DNA of 64,000 nucleotides from Bacteroidota bacterium (GTDB lineage Bacteria; Bacteroidota; Bacteroidia; Bacteroidales; Porphyromonadaceae). Position 1 is the first letter of the stretch, and each line of letters begins with the position of its first letter. The DNA lies in NCBI GenBank assembly GCA_023396255.1, contig JAEWWU010000019.1, positions 62,001 to 126,000 on the forward strand. Reading direction: 5' to 3'. A model generated the notes under the pieces. That model was given only the letters and a program-made list of their open reading frames with translations. It was not told the DNA's origin and did not search any database. The translations under genes were made by a program, and so were the position numbers. Below, piece by piece: positions 54,954 through 62,543 of the stretch.

Positions 54954-55270
54954 TTCTCCAATGCATTGAAGTCTCCATTTGTAGGTCAGAGAAAACCTCA
55001 GTAAATCGTTGGCAAACATCCATCTTGATTGAGGAGAAGCCCATTCTCTTATCTCACAAAAAAACTCCAATAGGATACTTTTGCATTGAATTTCCATCTC
55101 TCTTTCGGATAATTCCCTGCAAAGAAAAATTTGCTTGGACAAAAGAAAAATTAGTAGGGAATCATCGAAAATTAATTCCCTGACAATTGGACCTTTTGTC
55201 CGTACAAAATTGGACGCATTTCCCTCAAAAGAAAAGTCTACAAAAGTTTTTACCAAGGTTTCTTGCTCAA
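54954..55270. other. Intergenic stretch upstream of polA
   Basis: No gene is seen. It contains dispersed repeat copy D (55111-55200) and runs into the polA promoter. The minus-strand open frame across it (143 codons) covers the terminator and repeat and shows no family resemblance. Confidence 0.5.
55111..55200. repeat. Dispersed intergenic repeat, copy D
   Basis: ATTCCCTGC, CTTGGAC (about 55134), TTAGTAGGGAAT (about 55151) and ATTAATTCCCTGAC (about 55171) occur in order. AGGGAAT/ATTCCCT can pair as a hairpin. Its reverse complement aligns with copy B through AGGGAAnTAATTT, ATTCCCTACTAATTTTT and GTCCAAG, in opposite orientation. Confidence 0.6.
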
Positions 55271-55301
55271 TTGTGTATGCTCCTAAAAAATGGTAGCTTT
55301 G
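55271..55301 (+). promoter_or_regulatory. Promoter of polA
   Basis: TTGTG at about -33, a spacer of 20 nt counted from the end of TTG, then TAGCTTTG. The -7 element ends 20 nt before the ATG at 55322, supporting that start over the longer open frame beginning at 55187. Confidence 0.55.
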
Positions 55302-55321
55302 TGGCAAACAATACCGTTTCT

Positions 55322-58168
55322 ATGAGTTCTACACCACAAACGCTTTACCTGTTGGATGCCTACGCACTCATCTTTAGGGCCTACTATGCTTTCATTTCCA
55401 ATCCTCGAATCGACTCCAAAGGTCGCAATACGGGGGCTGTTTTTGGCTTTGTCCTCACCTTGCAAGATATTTTGGAAAAACAAAATCCGGCAGCCATAGC
55501 CGTGGCTTTTGACCCTCCAGGAGGATCTTTCAGAAGTACCCTTTTTCCGGAATATAAGGCACAAAGAGAAGCAACTCCCGAAGGGATTCTTTTTGCCATT
55601 CCCTACATCAAAGCCTTGTTGCAAGCGTACGGAATACCATTGTTGGAAGTAGAGGGGTACGAAGCAGATGATGTAATTGGTACCTTGGCGCACCAAGCCG
55701 AACAAGCCGGTTGGCGAGTGCGGATGGTAACTTCGGACAAAGACTATGCTCAATTGGTTACCCCCAATGTAGAAATGTTTCGGCCAAATCGAAATGGTGG
55801 GGGCTACGAAATATGGGGCGTAAACGAAGTATTGGAAAAATACGCCCTCAGAGCACCCACACAGATGATTGACTATTTGGGATTGGTCGGAGACTCTTCG
55901 GACAACGTCCCCGGTTGCACTGGAATTGGCCCCAAAAGTGCGCAAACATTGCTATCTCAATTCTCTACGATAGAAGATATTTACGAGCACATCAGTGAGG
56001 TTAAACCATCGATGCGAAAGAAGTTGGAAGCCTGCAAAGAGCAAACTCTATTGTCCAAAACACTTGTCACCATTGATCGAAACGTTCCCATCCGTTTTGA
56101 TGCTGCGGCTTGCCTAAGAAAAGAGCCCAACGAGAAAGCTGTTCAAGATATTTTTTCCGAATTGGAATTCAGAACGTTGTCTCAAAAGGTCTTCGCCTAT
56201 AAGCCAGCAGCATCCGACACGATAAATGAGGGTCTCTTTGCTTCTTCCTCTCCATCCGTCGAAACACCAGCACCGCCTATTGATCTTTTTTCGTCTCCTG
56301 TTTCGTTGGATAATTATAAGACCAAAGGGGCACGCTACAAATCTGTAACCACATTTCAAGAGATACAAGAGTTGGTTCAGCGGCTGAACCAATGTCAAGT
56401 TGTGGCTTTTGATACAGAAACAGAAGGTTTGGATGCCTTATGTGCCCCAATTGTGGGAGTTTCTCTTGCCTCTGTTGAAGGAGAAGGCTTTTTTATTCCA
56501 CTACCTGAACAAGAGGAAGATGCCAAAGTTCTTTTGGCCCCCCTACAACCCCTGATGAGCAACCCCAAAGTGCTCAAGGTGGCACACAATGCCAAATTCG
56601 ATATCTCGGTACTCCTGCGTTATGACATTCCGGAACCAACTCCCCTATTCGATACTCTTTTGGCTCACTATGTGATAGATGCCGATCAACCCCACGGATT
56701 GGATCATTTGGCTGCAACTCTTTTGCGGTACGATACCATCAAGTACAAGGATCTATCCCCCGAAAAGGTCATAGATTTGCGACGCAATGTGGACCCTGAA
56801 CTTTTGTGCAATTACGCAGCCGAAGATGCAGATATAGCCCTGCAACTTTACCATAAATTGAGCCCAATGCTGCAGGAACAGGGCGGAAAAGAGTTATTTG
56901 AAACCATTGAAATGCCTCTGCTTGGGGTACTGATGCGAATGGAGCAGGAGGGAGTTGCGTTGGACACCAACGCCCTGCACGATATAAGACAACAATTGGT
57001 GCAACGCCTTGATGAAATAGAACAACGCATCTACAAAGAAGCCCAAGTTACCTTCAATATCAACAGTCCGAGACAGGTCGGAGAAGTTCTTTTCGATCGG
57101 CTGAAGCTGATTGATAAACCACGCAAAACAAAAAATGGAGCCTATCAAACCGGAGAAGAAATTTTAGTCAAGTTGCAATCCAAGCACCCTATTGTTGAAA
57201 ACATTCTTCTTTTTCGGGAGGTTAAAAAGCTCCTCTCTACCTACATAGATGCTTTGCCTCAACTATTGTACCCCGATGGTAAACTACATACATCCTATAA
57301 CCAAGCCGTGGCTTCTACCGGACGATTAAGCAGCAGTAATCCCAACCTCCAAAATATCCCGATACGAACCGAATATGGCAGACAGGTGCGCGCCGCTTTT
57401 GTTGCCGATCCTTACTATCGCTCCTCCCTAAAAATTCAGGACTCAAACTCATTTGATGGGGAGAAATTGGGGGCTGAGATCCTTAGTGCCGACTATTCTC
57501 AAGTTGAACTGCGTATCATTGCCCATTTAAGCAACGAAACTGCTCTCATTTCCGCTTTTGGAGAGGGAATTGACATTCACACGGCAACTGCGGCCAAGAT
57601 TTTTGGAGTTTTACCCTCGGAAGTCACCCCCTTGATGCGCAGCAAAGCGAAAACAGCCAATTTCGGAATCAACTACGGTATATCTCCCTATGGACTTGGG
57701 GAACGGCTCAATATTTCTATGAAAGAGGCCAAAGAACTGATCGATGCTTACTTTGCTCAATTCCCCCGAATCAAAGATTTTATGCAAGAATGCATTGATC
57801 TTGCCAAGAGTCTCGGCTATGTAACCACTGCCTTTGGGCGCAGACGATACTTGCGAAATATAAATAGTCGCAACGGCACCATTCGCTCCTTTGACGAACG
57901 CAATGCCATCAATGCGCCCATCCAAGGAACAGCCGCAGATGTTATCAAACTGGCAATGATAGAAATAGACAAACAGATAAGAGCCCAAAATCTGCGAAGC
58001 CGTATGATTTTACAAGTACACGATGAACTCGTTTTCAATGTTTACTCGGGAGAGATGCAACAAATGCAAAACCTCGTACGTTCTTCTATGGAATCGGCTT
58101 GGCCGGAGTGCAGAGTTCCTCTAATTGTTGAAATGGGAACCGGTAACAGTTGGCTCCAAGCTCATTGA
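55322..58168 (+). CDS. polA: DNA polymerase I
   Basis: A 948-residue repair/replication polymerase with all three activities visible. The 5'-3' exonuclease is at about 1-300 (LLDAYALIFRAYYAF, EVEGYEADDVIGTLA). The 3'-5' proofreading domain is at about 350-540, with the catalytic DTETEGL in VVAFDTETEGLDALC and AEDADIALQLY. The polymerase domain has motif A SADYSQVELRIIAHLS, motif B RSKAKTANFGINYGIS and motif C LQVHDELVF. The N-terminus is MSSTPQTLYLLDAYALIFRA; the upstream 45 codons of open frame precede the promoter. The nitroreductase gene starts 11 nt downstream. Confidence 0.95.
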   Translation: MSSTPQTLYLLDAYALIFRAYYAFISNPRIDSKGRNTGAVFGFVLTLQDILEKQNPAAIAVAFDPPGGSFRSTLFPEYKAQREATPEGILFAIPYIKALLQAYGIPLLEVEGYEADDVIGTLAHQAEQAGWRVRMVTSDKDYAQLVTPNVEMFRPNRNGGGYEIWGVNEVLEKYALRAPTQMIDYLGLVGDSSDNVPGCTGIGPKSAQTLLSQFSTIEDIYEHISEVKPSMRKKLEACKEQTLLSKTLVTIDRNVPIRFDAAACLRKEPNEKAVQDIFSELEFRTLSQKVFAYKPAASDTINEGLFASSSPSVETPAPPIDLFSSPVSLDNYKTKGARYKSVTTFQEIQELVQRLNQCQVVAFDTETEGLDALCAPIVGVSLASVEGEGFFIPLPEQEEDAKVLLAPLQPLMSNPKVLKVAHNAKFDISVLLRYDIPEPTPLFDTLLAHYVIDADQPHGLDHLAATLLRYDTIKYKDLSPEKVIDLRRNVDPELLCNYAAEDADIALQLYHKLSPMLQEQGGKELFETIEMPLLGVLMRMEQEGVALDTNALHDIRQQLVQRLDEIEQRIYKEAQVTFNINSPRQVGEVLFDRLKLIDKPRKTKNGAYQTGEEILVKLQSKHPIVENILLFREVKKLLSTYIDALPQLLYPDGKLHTSYNQAVASTGRLSSSNPNLQNIPIRTEYGRQVRAAFVADPYYRSSLKIQDSNSFDGEKLGAEILSADYSQVELRIIAHLSNETALISAFGEGIDIHTATAAKIFGVLPSEVTPLMRSKAKTANFGINYGISPYGLGERLNISMKEAKELIDAYFAQFPRIKDFMQECIDLAKSLGYVTTAFGRRRYLRNINSRNGTIRSFDERNAINAPIQGTAADVIKLAMIEIDKQIRAQNLRSRMILQVHDELVFNVYSGEMQQMQNLVRSSMESAWPECRVPLIVEMGTGNSWLQAH

Positions 58169-58179
58169 CTTGATGCCTT

Positions 58180-58779
58180 ATGAAAAAACAGATCAACCTA
58201 AATAATCACATAACGTTTCTCAACAGAAAAACAACTTTACCCTCAAAGCTTTTTCAAGAAAGCACCATAACAGAAGAAACCATACAGGGTATTTTAGAAG
58301 CTGCCCTAACGACCCCTCCGTGCTATGGTGCACAACAAAACACTCATTTAGTTTTGTGCGATGAAGTTGATCTCTTGGTTCGTTTATCCGAGGTATTTGG
58401 AAGCGATTCGCACATCGTTAGTCTGACCTCTGATGCTGCTTTTTGTTTGGTAGTATTGCATTCACCACAGTTCTCTCCTCATTGGAGAGAAGAGGCTGCC
58501 GTTGTTGCCACCCACGCTCGTCTACAAGCCATATCACTGGGGTTAACTGCCCACTGGGTACACATTTCAGAAAGAGAATCGTATGATGGAGGAGATGCAG
58601 GAGAATACGTCAAGAGAATTCTAGGCATTCCTTACCAAATGGAAGTTGTGTGCTTACTCTTTATAGGGAAAACCCAACAATCCCAACCGATGACCTCCTA
58701 CACCCTTAAGGGGGGTCTTTCTATGGAACAAGAGGACCTTCCGTGGGAACTTCTTCACATCAACGAATTCTCTTTGTAA
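58180..58779 (+). CDS. Nitroreductase-family flavoprotein
   Basis: The 199 residues resemble the short FMN-dependent nitroreductase fold: an N-terminal helix ETIQGILEAALTTPPCYGAQQ, a central AAVVATHARLQAISLGLTAHWVHI-like block (AISLGLTAHWVHI) and ILGIPYQMEVVCLLFIGK. Substrates are unknown; family members reduce nitroaromatics, quinones or flavins with NAD(P)H. The FMN-binding N-terminal arginine cluster is weak. It follows polA by 11 nt and is likely cotranscribed. Confidence 0.7.
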   Translation: MKKQINLNNHITFLNRKTTLPSKLFQESTITEETIQGILEAALTTPPCYGAQQNTHLVLCDEVDLLVRLSEVFGSDSHIVSLTSDAAFCLVVLHSPQFSPHWREEAAVVATHARLQAISLGLTAHWVHISERESYDGGDAGEYVKRILGIPYQMEVVCLLFIGKTQQSQPMTSYTLKGGLSMEQEDLPWELLHINEFSL

Positions 58780-58812
58780 ATATCAATTGTTTTTTATTCG
58801 GTTATAATCTGT

Positions 58813-58820
58813 TACATTTG
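58813..58820 (+). promoter_or_regulatory. Likely promoter of the phosphoethanolamine-transferase-like gene
   Basis: TACATTTG matches TAnnTTTG, 22 nt before the ATG at 58843. A TTG lies about 23 nt upstream, slightly beyond the usual spacing. Confidence 0.42.
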
Positions 58821-58842
58821 TAAAAAGTTTACAATAACTTTT

Positions 58843-60639
58843 ATGAAACTATTTGCCCCTTTTGCCGAACAGGAGCCGGTAACCTATACTTCTCGTTTTA
58901 TGAGTTATTTGTGGCTCTTTCTCTATGCTTTGCTATTAGAGATGGTAACTACTGTGCTGTTTTATCTAAGCGTTCCAAGAGAAGGGGTCATAGGGCACTT
59001 CGTTGTTACCCTATCTATCGTTGGTACTTCTCTCTTATTTGTTTTGCTAACAGCCCTACCCTCAAAACGTTGGATGCGTCGGATAGCTGCCACCTTGGCA
59101 ATGCTGCTAACCTCTTCTTTGTTTTTGATAGAGCATTACCTGTTGTATATCTACGGCACTCCTTATACGGATAGTATCGCTTTGACAATGTTAGATACCA
59201 ATCCAGGCGAAGTGTCGGGCTTTATAAATTCACCCATCTCCTTTATTTCTATCATAAAATCTTTGGTCACTTTATTAGGAGTTGGAGGAATAACTTACTT
59301 GATCCATCGATTTGCTCTTTCTCGAATTCGCTTCAAAACCCCGAGTTGGATAATGGATCTCTTTGTCCTTTTCTTCTTGGGGGGATTTTTGGTCAGTAGA
59401 GCAGAGATATACAGCTCTTACAAAAGCAAGATACCCAACTACATTATAATGTCTCCCGTAGATCGCTTTTTATATGGAACAAGGTATAGCTATAAAGAAA
59501 ACAAGATAGCTGTAGAACAAATCAAATATACAGATGCTGTTCTCGATTATCCCATAACTCCGAGACAACTCCACGGAGTGCACAACGTGGTGATTATTAT
59601 TGGCGAATCTTTGCGCCGCGGAGATATGCACTGTTATGGCTATTCTTTGCCCAATACCCCTAAGCTGGATTCTTTAATCGCTTCAAAGCAATTATTGCTC
59701 TTCCACGACGTCGTGGCACCCAAACCCAACACGGCAGCCTGTTTGTCAGAAGTACTCACCTACCACGATAACACCGCTCCCAACAATGACACAGAGTGGT
59801 ACTGCTGTCCCACCTTTGCAACTCCCCTCAAGAAGGCAGGGTATTATACCTATTGGGTGAGTAATCAAGAGAAATCCGGAGCTTTTGTACAAACAGTTCC
59901 TGCAATTGCACACACTTGCGACTCGGTTTGTTTTATCAACAATGCGGTGGAACGAAGTAAAGGGGACAATTTTCAACCCAAATTCGATATAGAAGTGCTA
60001 CCTCACTTACTTGTTGCCGACAAAAGTCGTCACAGAGCAATAGTACAGGTGGTGCATTTGATGGGATCGCACACTGCTTTCTCGGATCGCTATCCCCACG
60101 ATAAGTTTTCTCTCTTCAAACCTAAAGATATTCCAGAAGAATTGACTCCCAGACAGCTGGAGTTAACTGCCGATTATATGAATTCTATTTATTATAACGA
60201 CTATGTGGTAAGTGAGATCATCAAGAAATACAGCCGAGAATCTGCCATTATACTATACTTTTCTGACCACGGGTTGGCACGCTACGACTCTCCCGATAAT
60301 CCCGACAGCTTTGCTCATAGCGCATCTATCCCCGGATTATTAATTCCATTTATGGTGTATATGTCTCCCCGTTTTGAAAAAGAGAATCCGTCTTTGGCGC
60401 ACACCATAAGAAATACTCCGGACGAGGCACTGATGTTGGACCTATTTCCTTTCTTATTGGAAGGCATCACCGGAGTGCATACCCCTTTCTACAAGTCTGA
60501 ATACGATTTCTTTTCCACCCACTACAATGCATCCAGAGAGAGAAAGGTTCGAGCCTTGGAACAAGAAATTGTTATTCCTCCCAAAGCAACTTACCCGAAA
60601 CGAAGGGCTAAACCAATATTACCTTTTGATTTCCACTAA
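58843..60639 (+). CDS. Phosphoethanolamine transferase-like (EptA/sulfatase fold) membrane enzyme
   Basis: The 598 residues have five N-terminal membrane helices (about 20-195) and a periplasmic alkaline-phosphatase-fold domain (about 245-560). The metal-site motifs of the EptA/CptA group are visible: IIIGESLRRGDMHCYGY, the nucleophile threonine region KPNTAACLSEVL, and YFSDHG. Several paired cysteines lie nearby (YCCPT, HTCDSVC). It probably moves phosphoethanolamine from phosphatidylethanolamine to lipid A or another glycolipid, which in Gram-negatives lowers polymyxin sensitivity; the acceptor here is inferred. It is followed at 11 nt by the DUF2520 gene. Confidence 0.82.
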   Translation: MKLFAPFAEQEPVTYTSRFMSYLWLFLYALLLEMVTTVLFYLSVPREGVIGHFVVTLSIVGTSLLFVLLTALPSKRWMRRIAATLAMLLTSSLFLIEHYLLYIYGTPYTDSIALTMLDTNPGEVSGFINSPISFISIIKSLVTLLGVGGITYLIHRFALSRIRFKTPSWIMDLFVLFFLGGFLVSRAEIYSSYKSKIPNYIIMSPVDRFLYGTRYSYKENKIAVEQIKYTDAVLDYPITPRQLHGVHNVVIIIGESLRRGDMHCYGYSLPNTPKLDSLIASKQLLLFHDVVAPKPNTAACLSEVLTYHDNTAPNNDTEWYCCPTFATPLKKAGYYTYWVSNQEKSGAFVQTVPAIAHTCDSVCFINNAVERSKGDNFQPKFDIEVLPHLLVADKSRHRAIVQVVHLMGSHTAFSDRYPHDKFSLFKPKDIPEELTPRQLELTADYMNSIYYNDYVVSEIIKKYSRESAIILYFSDHGLARYDSPDNPDSFAHSASIPGLLIPFMVYMSPRFEKENPSLAHTIRNTPDEALMLDLFPFLLEGITGVHTPFYKSEYDFFSTHYNASRERKVRALEQEIVIPPKATYPKRRAKPILPFDFH

Positions 60640-60650
60640 AAATAGCTATA

Positions 60651-61481
60651 ATGAACAAAGAAAAAAGACAATCTAAATCAGTCGTTCTCTTGGGAAGCGG
60701 TGGAGTTGCCCACTCAATAGCCAAAGCTCTCTCGGAGTCTTCCCATCACAGACTAACAACTGTTTATAGCAGAAATTTAGACCACGCCAAAGAGTTAGTC
60801 TTATCAATGGGGAATAGTTTCGGGGGTGTCACCTATGCCACAGATCGGATGGATCGTGTTCCCCAGGAAGCCGACCTCTATATCATAGCGGTTTCAGATG
60901 GTGCCATTGCATCTGTTTCCGAGTCCCTTGTTACGGCTGCGCACAGCGTTGTTGTGCACACATCGGCAGCTACCCCCTTGCAGGTATTAGCCTCTCACAA
61001 AAACATAGCCGTTTTGTATCCACCCAACACCTTTAGCAAAACAAAGCCACTATCTTTCAAACACTTCTCTTTCTTGACGGAATGCGCCACTCCTTTAGCT
61101 CAGAAACGGATACGTGACTTGCTCAACGATTGGGGGGCCCAAGGGGAAGAAACGTCCTTTGAAAAACGACAAATATTTCACCTTGCAGCTGTTTTCGCGT
61201 GCAATTTCACCAATCATTGCTACGCTATTGCTCATCAAATCTTATCCGACCACCAACTTCCAACGGCACTACTCAACCCTATCATTAAAGAAACAGCTCT
61301 AAAAGCAATAGAGCTCTCTCCCCTTGAGGGGCAAACAGGGCCGGCCATACGGCACGATTTGGCAACCATAGCTCGTCACTTGGAAGTATTACGCCCGGCA
61401 GAAACCACTAAATGGTTCAAAATATATGAATTGATGACCTTGGACATAATGCGAACAAGCTCTGAAAAGGATCCCCTATAG
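60651..61481 (+). CDS. DUF2520 Rossmann-fold protein
   Basis: The 276 residues have an NAD(P)-binding N-terminus (VVLLGSGGVAHSIAKAL), VYSRN, LYIIAVSDGAI, VVVHTSAATPLQVLA, YPPNTFSKTKPLSF and a helical DUF2520 C-terminal domain (FACNFTNHCYAIAHQIL). It resembles NADP-dependent F420-oxidoreductase/6-phosphogluconate-dehydrogenase-like enzymes, but no substrate is known. In many Bacteroidales the gene precedes a HAD phosphatase and maf; here maf follows directly at 13 nt with no HAD gene. Confidence 0.82.
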   Translation: MNKEKRQSKSVVLLGSGGVAHSIAKALSESSHHRLTTVYSRNLDHAKELVLSMGNSFGGVTYATDRMDRVPQEADLYIIAVSDGAIASVSESLVTAAHSVVVHTSAATPLQVLASHKNIAVLYPPNTFSKTKPLSFKHFSFLTECATPLAQKRIRDLLNDWGAQGEETSFEKRQIFHLAAVFACNFTNHCYAIAHQILSDHQLPTALLNPIIKETALKAIELSPLEGQTGPAIRHDLATIARHLEVLRPAETTKWFKIYELMTLDIMRTSSEKDPL

Positions 61482-61494
61482 CAAAGCCTTTCCT

Positions 61495-62079
61495 ATGAAT
61501 GAAAAACTCAAGCATTATCGCATCCTATTGGGGTCTCAATCTCCCCGACGGCAAGAATTGCTGCATCTGTTGGGAATGAACTTTACCCCTTGTTTATACC
61601 CATTGGACGAAACAATTCCCCCCTCCTTGGATCCTCGCTTGGTTCCTGAATTTTTGGCACAATATAAAGCCGAGCAAATTATTGATAAGGGAATACTGGC
61701 ACCCTCTGACTTACTAATTACCGCAGATACCGTAGTGCTATTGCACGGGAAAATATTGGGAAAGCCAAAATCTCTACGAGAAGCCTCTAAGATGCTGCAC
61801 GCCCTCCAAGGAAACAAACACGAAGTTATCACCGGAGTTTGTTTGTCTTCACTCGAAAAAGTGCACAGTTTCTCCTGCTCTACCACGGTTTATTTTGGAA
61901 ATCTATCAACGGAGCAAATTGAGTATTATGTACAAGAATACAAGCCATTGGATAAAGCCGGAGCCTACGGCATCCAAGAATGGATCGGAGGAATAGCCAT
62001 CAGCAGGATAGAAGGTTCGTTTTACAATGTTATGGGACTTCCTATCCATCGCCTGTATCAGGAGTTGGAAGCATTCTGA
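61495..62079 (+). CDS. maf: Maf-type nucleoside triphosphate pyrophosphatase
   Basis: Hydrolyses non-canonical or UTP/dTTP nucleotides to monophosphates, protecting nucleic acids and affecting septation in some bacteria. The 194 residues contain LLGSQSPRRQELLHLLG, ITADTVVLLHGKILGKP, HEVITGVCL and the C-terminal DKAGAYGIQEWIGG, SFYNVMGLPIHRL. The motif set fits the YhdE (dTTP/UTP) subgroup. It is the last gene of the plus-strand run. Confidence 0.93.
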   Translation: MNEKLKHYRILLGSQSPRRQELLHLLGMNFTPCLYPLDETIPPSLDPRLVPEFLAQYKAEQIIDKGILAPSDLLITADTVVLLHGKILGKPKSLREASKMLHALQGNKHEVITGVCLSSLEKVHSFSCSTTVYFGNLSTEQIEYYVQEYKPLDKAGAYGIQEWIGGIAISRIEGSFYNVMGLPIHRLYQELEAF

Positions 62080-62479
62080 ACTTATTAGAGATTCCCCCAT
62101 CACAGTTTCTTCCTCGCCCTCTTGGGTTCAATACGTCTACACCTCTATGAATAGCTCCAAAAAGCGACATAGGGGATGGTAGGGGTTCGGAAGCTTTTGG
62201 GCAATATTCGTTGATCGCTAAGCTGATGCAATATTCAGATCTCTGAGCCAACAACCAGTTTTTTTCCTTGCAACATCGCCAAAACTCAAATCAAACCTCT
62301 CTTCTTCAGAAAAACTTTGGTGTATGGATCAAAAGTAAAAGTGTTGGTAAAAATACTGATTGAATAATTTATTGAGAGCGTATAGGTAAAATTTCCATAT
62401 CGTTTTTCTGCCTTCTCCAATCAGTTTTCTGCAAACTCTGTGGTTTGCTCTTTTATTTTGAGGCACCGGTATCAACGAA
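62080..62479. other. Intergenic stretch with nothing recognised
   Basis: About 400 nt between the convergent maf and pepD genes. Only short, interrupted frames occur, with no TAnnTTTG motif and no repeat copy. A hairpin for pepD lies at its right end. Confidence 0.5.
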
Positions 62480-62524
62480 AAACGAGTGTGACAAACCTTC
62501 CTATCGTCTGCCACACTCGCCGTT
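62480..62524 (-). terminator. Terminator of pepD
   Basis: CGAGTGTG pairs with CACACTCG (8 bp plus flanking GTTT/AAAC pairing, loop about 21 nt); on the minus strand it is followed by TTTTTC, about 25 nt past the pepD stop. Confidence 0.68.
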
Positions 62525-62543
62525 TCTATTTGCGTCGGATTAC

